Origin: Streptomyces ficellus
GTDB taxonomy: Bacteria; Actinomycetota; Actinomycetes; Streptomycetales; Streptomycetaceae
Direction: 5' to 3'
DNA length: 64,000 nt
Assembly: GCF_009739905.1 (NCBI RefSeq)
Contig: NZ_CP034279.1
Span: forward strand, 620,001-684,000
Below, piece after piece: positions 1 through 8,076 of the stretch (positions within the stretch are counted from its first letter, which is position 1; the number at the start of each line of letters is the position of its first letter). The notes under the pieces are model-generated. The model was not told the origin of the DNA. It saw only the letters and a program-made list of their open reading frames with translations, and did no database searches. A program made the position numbers and the translations under genes.

Positions 1-2752
1 CGCCGCCGACGCGGCCGGGCTGAACTCCAAGAACGCCGCCGAGTTGCACGCCGCGCAGGCCGCCAAGTGGCGGGCCAACGCCGAGGAGCACGCCAAGGCC
101 GCGGCCCGGCTCGCCGACGCCGCCGCCAAGCAGGCACGGATCGCGGCGGACGCGGCGACCAAGGCGCGCCAGGCGCGGATCGCGGCGGAGCAGGCGGAGA
201 AGGAGGCGTGGGAGCACGCCAGGAAGACCCGGGACGCACGGATCGAGGCCGAGCGCCAGGCGCGGATCGCGGCCGAGCAGCGGGCGATCGCCGAACGCGA
301 GCGTGACCTCGCGGCTGCCGCGCGGGCACGGGCCGAGCGGGAGCGGGACATCGCCGCGGCGGCCCGCGCGCGTGCCGAGGCCGAAGCCCGTACCGCCTCC
401 GCCCGGCGGGCCGACGCCCAGGCCGCGGCGGCCGTGGCCGCCGAGAAGCGGGCCACCGCGCAGGCCCAGGAGGGCATCGCGGCCAAGGCCGACGACCTCG
501 CGCGGGGCGAGGAGACCAAGGCCCGTACCGCCCGCGACAAGGCGGTGGAGGCCGAGCGCGTCCACAACGCCGAAGCGGCGAGGGCCAGGGCGACCGAGGC
601 CTTGGCCGCCAAGGCCAAGGGCACCGAGCACGCCGAGACCGCCCGCGCGGCGGCGACCGAGGCGCGTTCCGCGGCCGACGCCGCCGGTTCGGCGGCCGGT
701 ACGGCACGGGGCGCGGCCGACCAGGCGTCGGCGGCGGCGGTACGCTCCCGCTCCGCGGCCATCGAGGCGGCGGGCGCCGCCGCACGGGCCCGGGCGGCTG
801 CCGCCGAGGCCACCGCGCACGCGGCACGCGCCAACGCCGCCGCCAACAAGGCCGAGGCGGCCGCCTTCGCGGCGAACGCGGCGGCCAACCGGGCCGAGGC
901 CGAGGCCGCCGCGACCCGCGCCGCCGCCCAGCGCGCCAATGCCAAGGCGGCGGAGGCCACCGCGCAGGAGGCCCGCGCCGGAATCGCCGCCCATGAGGCG
1001 TCCCGGCTGGCCGGGCTGGCCGCCGTCCACGCCAACCAGGCGCTCCAGGCGGCCAACCGCACCCGCGACGAGGCCGACGGGGCCACCCGCGAGGCGGCGA
1101 TGGCCCGCCTGCAGTCCACGATCGCGGTCCAGGCCGCCACGTCGGCCCGTACCACCGCCGCCGGCATCGCCGACCCGGCCAACACGGCCATCGCGCTCAC
1201 CGCGCCGTTCACCGGCACCGATGTCGACGCCGACTTCGCCGCCGAGGTGGCCAAGGCGGCGGTGGCGCTGGGCCAGGCCGAGGTCACCAAGGCCGAGGCG
1301 AGGGCGGCGGAAGCGGTCAAGGCCGCCGAAGCGGCCGAGGCCGCGGCAGCCCGCGCCCAGGCCCAGGTCGCTCCGGCCTTCAAGGCGGCGGCAGCCGCCG
1401 CCCGTTCCTCCGCCGACGCGGCACGCTCCTCGGCCGCGGCGATGAAGTCCGCCGCGCAGGCCGCCGAGGACGGCGCAAAGGCGCGTGCCGCAGCCGCCCG
1501 CGCCAACGAGGCCGACGCCCAGGCGCAGGCCGACGCCAAGCTCGCCCGCCAGGCCGCCAACCGGGCGTTCGCCGACGCGGCCGCCGCCCGCAACGCCGCC
1601 ACCCAGGCGGAGGCCGAGGCGGCCCGCGCCCGGGGCGCCGCCACCGAGGCCGAGAACCACGCGGCCGCCGCGAACAGCGCCGCGAACCTCGCCGAGCAGG
1701 AGGCGAGCGTCGCCCAGGGCGCCGCCGCCCAGGCGGAGAAGGACGCCGCCGACGCCAACACGTTCGCGGAGTCCGCCGAGAAGCACGCCACCTCCGCCGA
1801 GACGGCCGCCAAGAACGCCGGTACGTACGCCAAGGAGGCCGACGAGGCCGCCAAGAAGGCCGAGGAGTACCAACGCGAACTCGAACGCAAGGCCCGCGCC
1901 GAGGCGGCGAAGGGCAACAAGGACGGCATGGGCGACCTGTCCGACGCCGACCGGAAGGCGATCGAGGCATCCGGAATGACTCCGGCCGAGTTCGAGGCGG
2001 CCAAGGCGCTGGCCCAGCAGGACCTGCTCGACTACCTGAGGGAGAACGGCGGCGAGCTGCTCGTCGAGATGTTCGCCGAGGACATCAAGGAGTGCTGGGA
2101 CGACCCCGACGTCGGCATCTGCATCTGGGCCATCGTCCAGAACCTCGGTCCGGTCAAGGCTCTCAAGATCGCGAGCAAGCTGCCGAAGATCGCGAAGGCC
2201 ATCGCGGGGATCGACGACTTCCTCGACAAGGCGGCCAAGGCGAAGAAGCTCGTCGAAAAGGGCGAGAAGGCCGTCGAGGAGATCAGGCGGAAGATCCCGG
2301 AGTGCCTGGCGAACAAGGCGAAGGACCGCAAGTCCAAGGCCTCCCGCACGTCGGTGATGCGCTCGGCCTCCGACAAGGGCAAGGGTGACGACGACTGCCC
2401 GCTGACGACCATCTCCATCTACCGCACGCCGAAGATGGTCGACAAGGACCACGAGCTGAAGAACGGGCCGAACGGCGCGGCGCACACCGGTGGCGACGCC
2501 GCCATCTACTTCGGTGAGCACAGCGTCGCCAGCGAGTACGTGGGCAGCGGAAGCGGCCCCTATGCCGATGGTATGATCCGCTACGAAATGTCCCCCGAAT
2601 TCCTGGCCAAATTCGCCGATTGCGCCGAGCGGTACGACTGGAAGGGACCGGACGGCAAGCCTCGTATCGAGTTCGTCATCCCCGTCGACCGGCTCAAGGA
2701 ATTCAACGATCTCACCATCAAGCGTGAGTGGCAGAAGGGCAAAAAGGACTGA
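1..2752 (+). CDS. Ala-rich coiled-coil polymorphic toxin, 5' partial, C-terminal toxin domain without Hint
   Basis: The reading frame is already open at base 2, so the true start lies upstream. Residues 1 to about 640 are an almost uninterrupted Ala/Arg/Glu heptad-like coiled coil (AAxAxA, AEAAAARA), the stalk typical of large Streptomyces ALF/coiled-coil exported toxins. A Leu-rich pre-toxin segment follows (DLLDYLRENGGELLVEM, then GPVKALKIASKLPKIAKAI); in relatives it normally leads into a Hint autoprotease. Here no Hint is visible, and the chain runs after a Lys/Ser linker into a compact C-terminal domain of about 120 residues (ISIYRTP, then GGDAAIYFGEHSVASEYVG, ending KREWQKGKKD). The YR...G...YFG...ASEY pattern suggests an ADP-ribosyltransferase-like fold, which is my inference. 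The stop overlaps the next gene (TGATG), as expected for a toxin/immunity pair. Confidence 0.8.
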   Translation, partial: AADAAGLNSKNAAELHAAQAAKWRANAEEHAKAAARLADAAAKQARIAADAATKARQARIAAEQAEKEAWEHARKTRDARIEAERQARIAAEQRAIAERERDLAAAARARAERERDIAAAARARAEAEARTASARRADAQAAAAVAAEKRATAQAQEGIAAKADDLARGEETKARTARDKAVEAERVHNAEAARARATEALAAKAKGTEHAETARAAATEARSAADAAGSAAGTARGAADQASAAAVRSRSAAIEAAGAAARARAAAAEATAHAARANAAANKAEAAAFAANAAANRAEAEAAATRAAAQRANAKAAEATAQEARAGIAAHEASRLAGLAAVHANQALQAANRTRDEADGATREAAMARLQSTIAVQAATSARTTAAGIADPANTAIALTAPFTGTDVDADFAAEVAKAAVALGQAEVTKAEARAAEAVKAAEAAEAAAARAQAQVAPAFKAAAAAARSSADAARSSAAAMKSAAQAAEDGAKARAAAARANEADAQAQADAKLARQAANRAFADAAAARNAATQAEAEAARARGAATEAENHAAAANSAANLAEQEASVAQGAAAQAEKDAADANTFAESAEKHATSAETAAKNAGTYAKEADEAAKKAEEYQRELERKARAEAAKGNKDGMGDLSDADRKAIEASGMTPAEFEAAKALAQQDLLDYLRENGGELLVEMFAEDIKECWDDPDVGICIWAIVQNLGPVKALKIASKLPKIAKAIAGIDDFLDKAAKAKKLVEKGEKAVEEIRRKIPECLANKAKDRKSKASRTSVMRSASDKGKGDDDCPLTTISIYRTPKMVDKDHELKNGPNGAAHTGGDAAIYFGEHSVASEYVGSGSGPYADGMIRYEMSPEFLAKFADCAERYDWKGPDGKPRIEFVIPVDRLKEFNDLTIKREWQKGKKD

Positions 2753-3018
2753 TGCCCGTGACTTACGTTCTGCACTACGAGGTCGACGTGACCGTGGTCG
2801 CCGCCCGCCCGTGGGGGCTTGAGGTCGAAGCGGAAAACGGTGCCCGTGGCTTCGTCGACAACACCAAGAGCCCGGCGTGGCCGTCCGGCGACCAGCAGGC
2901 GTTGGTCGGCACCGTCCTGCACGCCGTCGTCATCGACGACCGGCGGGACCCCGTCCGGCTGAGCACACTCGACACGGACATGCAGATCGCCCGCGACAAG
3001 AGGAACCACTCCTCCTGA
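2752..3018 (+). CDS. Small S1/OB-fold-like protein, candidate immunity protein
   Basis: 88 residues. The ATG overlaps the stop of the upstream toxin (TGATG), which favours this start over an in-frame GTG 24 bases upstream. The sequence alternates short beta strands (VTYVLHYEVDVTV, GLEVEAENGARGFVD, ALVGTVLHAVVID, DPVRLSTLD). This resembles the S1/OB fold, where a GxV...V...G.xGFV...G..v...V...D...R..LS pattern is usual. It has no signal peptide, so it would act in the cytoplasm. Position and coupling suggest it neutralises the adjacent C-terminal toxin domain. The fold resemblance is read by eye. Confidence 0.75.
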   Translation: MPVTYVLHYEVDVTVVAARPWGLEVEAENGARGFVDNTKSPAWPSGDQQALVGTVLHAVVIDDRRDPVRLSTLDTDMQIARDKRNHSS

Positions 3019-3065
3019 GGGCGCACTGACCACGTACCGACTGCTTACCGACTGCTCCACAACGC

Positions 3066-3101
3066 GAGGGCCCCACCGGACAGATGCCGATGTGGGCCCT
3101 C
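3066..3101. terminator. GC-rich hairpin downstream of the first toxin/immunity pair
   Basis: GAGGGCC at 3066-3072 pairs with GGCCCTC at 3095-3101. The stem can extend inward with one bulged C. It sits about 50 bases after the immunity gene stop and between convergent genes, so it could serve either strand. Confidence 0.6.
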
Positions 3102-3200
3102 TGCGGCGCAGGGCGGCGGTGTCGACAGCGCCGCCAGACTTGCGGACCCGGACGTCGGTGCGGGCCCGCAACCTCCGTCGGCGGGCAGACTTCCGCCGCC

Positions 3201-3899
3201 TCAGGGGCCTTTCGCGTTCTCGCGGGGGTCGGTGGCCGTGATCCGTTCCACGAAGCGCAGCACCTGGTCTTCGACGGGCTCCTGCACGGACACCGGCATG
3301 ACGTACCAGCGGTATCCCCTCATCCGACCAGAATCGTCGGTCGCGAAGGACATGCTCACAGCAGGGGACTCTCCGCGCTCACGGACACAGATGCCATTCG
3401 AGAACAGCCGGCAGTTCCACCGCTTGGACCATCCGGTGGCGGCGATCCGGTGGGCCAGCAGGCGTGCCGCGGTGTCGACGGGCTCCTCCCAGCTGTGGTC
3501 CGCCACGGCCCGGGCCAGTCCGGCGTCGTACTGCGCGGCCTCGAAGTGGATCTCGGGTGGGACCGGTACACAGATGTCGTCGGTGTTCTGCCAGTCCGTC
3601 CACTCGACGAGACCGCCGAAGCGTTGGATGGTGACGAACACTCCACCACAGCATCCGGTGTCGCAGTCGTTGTTCGACAGCTCGACCCGGCGAGGCTCGT
3701 CGCCGGCCCACAACGGCCACGTCTCGGGCGAACCGAACCACGTCTCCTGGTAGCAGCTCGAATCGCCGTCCGGATGGACCTCCTGCAACACGTCACGGCC
3801 ATCGATCAACGGACGTATGCCCGCACCCCTCTTCAGCGCCTTCGGATGCGGAAGGACGTGACGAAGGGCAAGGACGCTCACCGGCGCGAAGTGTTCCAT
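3201..3899 (-). CDS. Hypothetical protein with a CDTGCC cysteine cluster
   Basis: 232 residues from the ATG at 3899 (MEHFAPVSVLALRH). An ORF extension 17 codons upstream exists, but the compact start reads better. No signal peptide or membrane segment. An N-terminal strand-rich part (GIRPLIDGRDVL) is followed by EPRRVELSNNDCDTGCCGGVFVTIQR, where several cysteines could bind a metal or form a knuckle, then a Trp/Glu-rich C-terminal part. It lies between two toxin loci on the opposite strand, so it could be an orphan immunity or accessory protein. I do not recognise a named family. Confidence 0.65.
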   Translation of the reverse strand: MEHFAPVSVLALRHVLPHPKALKRGAGIRPLIDGRDVLQEVHPDGDSSCYQETWFGSPETWPLWAGDEPRRVELSNNDCDTGCCGGVFVTIQRFGGLVEWTDWQNTDDICVPVPPEIHFEAAQYDAGLARAVADHSWEEPVDTAARLLAHRIAATGWSKRWNCRLFSNGICVRERGESPAVSMSFATDDSGRMRGYRWYVMPVSVQEPVEDQVLRFVERITATDPRENAKGP

Positions 3900-4157
3900 G
3901 CTCCTATGGTCGCGGGTCCGGTGGATGCGGAGAAGTCCGTGCGTCCTCACCCGTCCCGGCTTCCGGCCCCGGGCCTGAGACGCACTCGGTCCCGTTGTCG
4001 CATGCCTCTCGTGGTCGAGCAGTGCCGCGGAGGACGTAAGCTACTCGTCGGTAATCGGGGGATGCCGGGGCAACCGCGTGTCCCCAGGGGAACTCAGGGC
4101 CCAGGACGCGCCGGACCGACCATCCGGTGGCGCCGCGCCCTCCGGCACAGGACGTAC

Positions 4158-6212
4158 ATGAATCACCGTTCCAGATTGCGGTCTGTCTCCTTCCTCCTTC
4201 TGCTCAGCCTCTTCGTGACGCTCGGCATGGGGAAGGAAAGCGCGGTCGCCGCACAAAGCATCCAAGTCGTCGCCGCGGAGAAGAAGCTGGCCCGCGCGGA
4301 GGCGGAGCTCGACGCCGACCGGCTCGCCTCCATCGTCAAGAGCGCCGCCGCCGTCTCCGGTTGCGGCAAGCTGCCGCTGCTGGAGAAGCCCTCCTGCTAC
4401 CGGGACTTCGCCGGCAAGGCCGTCAAGGTCGGTGCGGGCATCGGTATGTTCGCCTACGGCGTGCACTACCTCCACAAGGACACCGTCGAGCACTTCGGCA
4501 CGGTGAAGAAGGAGGTCGCCGGACTCAACGGGCTGAAGGAGGCCCTCAAGCAGGACCCGGCCACCATCGCGGACCCCGACTACCGCAAGAAGGTCGAGGC
4601 CCAGATCCGCGCGGTCGCCGCCGGTGCGCAGAGCGACATCGACAAGCTGATCAAGGACGTACTGGAGACGATCGAGACCATCCTGGTCATGATCCAGCTC
4701 ACTCTGATGCTGATCCAGCTCGTCCTGATGCTGGCGAAGATCGTGGGTGACCCGAAGTTCCAGGCGGCGGTCAACAGCGTCAAGGGCAGCCTCGACGGCA
4801 TCAACAAGGCGCTCGACGACATCAACGCCGGCTTCGCCCAGATGAACCGCGGGCTGAACACCATGAACGACGCCGTCGACGACATCAACCGCTCGCTCGG
4901 CGACATGAACAAGTCCATCGCCAAGGCCAACAAGGGCATGGACCAGCTCAACCAGGGCATCGGCGAGGCCAACAAGGCCGTCGACGACATGAACAAGGTC
5001 GTCCCCGCGATCAAGAAGGCCGCCGAGGGACTCCGCCAGGTACCCGCCTTCGACTTCGACTTCTCCGACCTCGGGAAGACCTGGAGCGACGGCTCCTCCG
5101 GAATGGACAGCGAGGAGCAGCAGCGCCGCATGTCCATCCTGCTCGGCCTGCTGCCCGGCATCGGGGACGGCAAGGGCATCGTCGAGGCCGTCACCGGCAA
5201 GGACCTGGTGACCGGTGAGCACGTCAGCGGCTTCGACCGGGGCCTCGGTTCCCTCGCCGTGCTGCGCTGGCTCAAGCTCGGCGGCAAGCTCATCCCGGAC
5301 GACATCAAGGGCGCGCGCAAGGGCGACGCGGTCTTCGAGTGCAACAGCTTCCCGGCCAGTACGCCGGTGCTGATGGCGAACGGCTCCCACAAGCCGATCG
5401 AGGAGGTACGCGCCGGTGACCTCGTGCTGGCCACCGACCCGGGCGGTGACACCGAGCTGACGGTGCCGCGGCCGGTGCAGTCGGTGCCGTTCACGTCGTC
5501 GTACACGGACAAGGCGTTCGTCCGCCTCACCGTGACAGCCGGCGAGGGTGACGCCCTCCAGTCGGGCACCGTCACCTCCACCGAGAACCACCGCTACTGG
5601 CTGCCCGAGCGCGGGGCCTGGATCCCGGCCGGCGAGCTGCGGCCCGGTGACCGTCTGCGGAGCCCGGAGGGCGGGGCCGTGACGGTGGCCGCCACCGACC
5701 GCACCGACGAGCGGCAGGACACGTACGACCTCGACGTCAGCGGGATCGACAGCTATTACGTCCAGGTCGGCACCGAGGACGTCCTGGTGCACAACTGCAC
5801 CGACCTGGCGCGCGCCGAGCGGATGTTCCCGGGTGTCGCGCACACGCTGGACGAGCACGTCAACGTGACCCGGCAGCAGATGCAGGAGCTGGCCGAGAAG
5901 AAGACCCGGAAGATCGGCCGCCTCACCCCGAACTCCCGCTGGTCCAGCGCCGACCTCGCCCAGAAGGCCGTCAACCAGCTCGTCGACCAGAACAAGGACC
6001 GCATCGCGAAGTTCATCCAGGAGTCCGGCAAGCCCGGCAAGCCGCAGACACTCAGCCTCACCGGCACGTACGGCACGGGGTCACTGGGCGATAGCGTGGA
6101 CCACCTGGGCAATTACCGTGCGACCACGAGCAACCGCTTCACCGTGACCCTGGCTGCGAAGAAGGGCCACAAGCCCGGCGGTTTCTACGTCCTGACCGCC
6201 TACCCGCTGTAA
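4158..6212 (+). CDS. Secreted Hint-domain polymorphic toxin with C-terminal RNase A-like domain
   Basis: 684 residues. ATG at 4158 follows AGGA and opens a Sec signal (VSFLLLLSLFVTLGMG, cleavage near AVAA). Residues about 30-320 are helical with DDINxxFxxMNxGLNxMNDA-type repeats and one hydrophobic stretch (ILVMIQLTLMLIQLVLMLAK). A Hint autoprotease occupies about 395-550: it starts at the Cys of CNSFPAST, contains IEEVRAGDLVLATDP and TSTENHRYW, and ends at VLVHNC. The last 130 residues match the bacterial CdiA-CT RNase A-like domain: an early His (AHTLDEHV), a central helix pair (SSADLAQKAVNQLV) and the closing YVLTAYP, whose T-x-Y spacing matches the catalytic Thr/Tyr described for that family. 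Predicted role: release by Hint cleavage of an RNase toxin. A 232-aa candidate immunity gene follows 11 bases downstream. Confidence 0.85.
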   Translation: MNHRSRLRSVSFLLLLSLFVTLGMGKESAVAAQSIQVVAAEKKLARAEAELDADRLASIVKSAAAVSGCGKLPLLEKPSCYRDFAGKAVKVGAGIGMFAYGVHYLHKDTVEHFGTVKKEVAGLNGLKEALKQDPATIADPDYRKKVEAQIRAVAAGAQSDIDKLIKDVLETIETILVMIQLTLMLIQLVLMLAKIVGDPKFQAAVNSVKGSLDGINKALDDINAGFAQMNRGLNTMNDAVDDINRSLGDMNKSIAKANKGMDQLNQGIGEANKAVDDMNKVVPAIKKAAEGLRQVPAFDFDFSDLGKTWSDGSSGMDSEEQQRRMSILLGLLPGIGDGKGIVEAVTGKDLVTGEHVSGFDRGLGSLAVLRWLKLGGKLIPDDIKGARKGDAVFECNSFPASTPVLMANGSHKPIEEVRAGDLVLATDPGGDTELTVPRPVQSVPFTSSYTDKAFVRLTVTAGEGDALQSGTVTSTENHRYWLPERGAWIPAGELRPGDRLRSPEGGAVTVAATDRTDERQDTYDLDVSGIDSYYVQVGTEDVLVHNCTDLARAERMFPGVAHTLDEHVNVTRQQMQELAEKKTRKIGRLTPNSRWSSADLAQKAVNQLVDQNKDRIAKFIQESGKPGKPQTLSLTGTYGTGSLGDSVDHLGNYRATTSNRFTVTLAAKKGHKPGGFYVLTAYPL

Positions 6213-6223
6213 GGAGCCGCACC

Positions 6224-6922
6224 ATGCACGATCCCGCAGCCGAGCACGGCGAGACGGTCTTCGACTTCGGCGTGACCGCGCTCGGTGCGTCGTTCCACGG
6301 GGACTGGGTGCTCGACGCCCAGGACGAACTGGATCACGTCCGGACGTATCTGGGCACGGAGGGCGACCCCGCCGGGTTGGTCCTGCTCATCGAGGACCTG
6401 CTGCGGCTGCGGGACTCCGGGCTCGACGACGACGAGCTGGCCGTGTTGTGGCACGCCACGGACCCGCCGCTGGGCGGCGCCCCGGTGATCCGCGGTGCCG
6501 CGCGCACGTGGCTGGACCGGCTGCTGGCCGTGGTCGTGCCGTCGGCCCGGGCACGTGGCGCGTCCGAAGCGTCCTGCACGACGTACGTCCCCTGCGCCGG
6601 GGACGGCACGACCACGTCCGCGGACATAGACGCGGACGCGGGCACGGCAGGGCATCGGCGGCTGATGCCGGAGGTGGTCGAGCTCATCGCGCTGCTCGAC
6701 CCGCGCGCGGAGGGCCACGAGCCGGTCGACGCCGTCCGGGGGGCGCTGGTGCGCTGTGCGGAGACGGTCTGCCCGGAGCTGGCGTTCCGCTTCCTGCTGC
6801 ACGCCGCGAACGGGTTCTGGTCGCGGCTGACGCCGGAGACGTTCGGCCGGCTGGAGCGCGTCAGCGCGGCGTTCGGGCACGGCCCGCACGTCGTCGACGC
6901 GGTCCGCTACCTCGTCGACTGA
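6224..6922 (+). CDS. Candidate immunity protein for the RNase A-like toxin
   Basis: 232 residues. ATG at 6224 is preceded by AAGGAG overlapping the stop region of the toxin gene, so the two are co-transcribed and probably coupled. The protein is acidic, soluble and mostly helical (LLRLRDSGLDDDELAVLW, VVELIALLDPRAEG, LAFRFLLHAANGFWSRL) with no signal peptide, as expected for a cytoplasmic inhibitor of a basic RNase. No named family recognised. The role rests on position, spacing and charge. Confidence 0.75.
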   Translation: MHDPAAEHGETVFDFGVTALGASFHGDWVLDAQDELDHVRTYLGTEGDPAGLVLLIEDLLRLRDSGLDDDELAVLWHATDPPLGGAPVIRGAARTWLDRLLAVVVPSARARGASEASCTTYVPCAGDGTTTSADIDADAGTAGHRRLMPEVVELIALLDPRAEGHEPVDAVRGALVRCAETVCPELAFRFLLHAANGFWSRLTPETFGRLERVSAAFGHGPHVVDAVRYLVD

Positions 6923-6953
6923 CGCACCGGCGCCGCAGCGGCGCCACGTGACC

Positions 6954-6990
6954 GAGGGCCCCGGCCGGACATCAACCGGCCGGGGCCCTC
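6954..6990. terminator. Bidirectional terminator, perfect 15-bp stem
   Basis: GAGGGCCCCGGCCGG at 6954-6968 pairs exactly with CCGGCCGGGGCCCTC at 6976-6990 across a 7-base loop. It lies between the convergent candidate immunity gene and the secreted propeller gene. Confidence 0.85.
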
Positions 6991-7070
6991 GCGCGTGGAG
7001 GGACAGCGACCCGCGGCACACGAAGGTGCTGCCGCGGGCGGGCCGGGACGCGGGCGGGCCGGGACGCGGA

Positions 7071-8024
7071 CTAGAGGGCGCCCGGTGACGGCACCCAGAA
7101 GTGCCGAAGATAGGCGTCGTCCTCCACTTCGATGTTGAGTACGACGGCCGTGACGTAGGTGTCGCGGGACCCGCTCCAGCCGAGGTGGGCCAGGGTGACG
7201 CTCTCCACCTCCAGCTCGTCTCCGGTGCCCGAACCGGGGAGGGGGATGTTCCCCCAGTACCTCGCCATCCCGCCGTCCACCACGGACGAGAGGTCGTAGG
7301 AGTAGATCCGCTTGCTCCCGTTGTACGCGTAGTCGGTGGCGAGGTAGATGTTCCCGTGGGGGGAGACGACACCGCCCTGGACGTTGTGGAGCTTCGACGG
7401 GAGGTGGACCTGCTTGCGCAGGCAGCCGGTCACGGGGGAGAAACCGTTGAGCCAGTTGACCTGGAGGGCCGGGTCGGTCAGGTCGGGGTCGCCGTAGGCG
7501 GAGCTGTAGAGGAGGCCGTCGACGGGGTTGTGGGCGACCCAGGGGGCCTTCCACTTCTGCGGAGACCGTGAACCGGCGCTCCTGCCGTACAACTTGAGGG
7601 TGCTGAGCGAGTTCAGCGCGGTGGTCATCCTCCACACGTACGTCGGCTCGGAGCCCTCCCGCTCGACCGGCACGTAGATCAGCTTGCGTACGGGATCGAA
7701 CGTCGGGGAGCCGATGTGCGAATAGTCGTCCGGCGCGTCCAGGCTCGCGTGGGTCGTCCTGAAGTCCAGTGACAGCTTGTAGACGCACCGGCGTCGCTCG
7801 CTGTTCGACACCACGTACCAGTACTGGCCGTCGGTGCACATCCCCTGGATCTGCTGGGTCCAGTCCTCCTGGTGGGACGTCGACGTGACGTGCTCCCACT
7901 CCCCCGTCCGGGGGTTGGTCGAGGCGGCCGACGCCGTTGCCGAGCCGGCCATGGCGGAGGCCAGCGGGACGGCGGCGCCGGCGGCGGCTGCCCCCTTGAT
8001 CATTGCCCTGCGACTTACGGTCAT
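7071..8024 (-). CDS. Tat-exported beta-propeller-like protein
   Basis: 317 residues. The N-terminus MTVSRRAMIKGAAAAG is a Tat signal (SRRAMIK, then an Ala-rich core) and the ATG has AGGAGCAAGGC upstream. The mature part has repeated short strand blocks such as QYWYVVSNSERRRCVYKLSLD, PTFDPVRKLIYVPV, VDGLLYSSAYGDPDL and GNIYLATDYAYNGSKRIYSYD, the look of a YVTN/NHL-type beta propeller. No catalytic motif seen. It begins 52 bases after the sphingomyelinase stop on the same strand, so the two probably form an operon and act outside the cell. Confidence 0.8.
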   Translation of the reverse strand: MTVSRRAMIKGAAAAGAAVPLASAMAGSATASAASTNPRTGEWEHVTSTSHQEDWTQQIQGMCTDGQYWYVVSNSERRRCVYKLSLDFRTTHASLDAPDDYSHIGSPTFDPVRKLIYVPVEREGSEPTYVWRMTTALNSLSTLKLYGRSAGSRSPQKWKAPWVAHNPVDGLLYSSAYGDPDLTDPALQVNWLNGFSPVTGCLRKQVHLPSKLHNVQGGVVSPHGNIYLATDYAYNGSKRIYSYDLSSVVDGGMARYWGNIPLPGSGTGDELEVESVTLAHLGWSGSRDTYVTAVVLNIEVEDDAYLRHFWVPSPGAL

Positions 8025-8076
8025 GCCTTGCTCCTGCTCTCTGTGCTGCTTACCTCGTCCAGTGGCCGGCGGTGAA

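Noticed and set aside
3084..4157. N-terminal extension of the RNase A-like toxin frame
   Set aside because: It overlaps the opposite-strand Cys-cluster gene, has Arg/Gly-rich shadow composition, and the Sec signal starts at 4158.
4041..5858. Long antisense open frame over the Hint toxin
   Set aside because: Mirror frame of a high-GC gene with repetitive codons; no motif.
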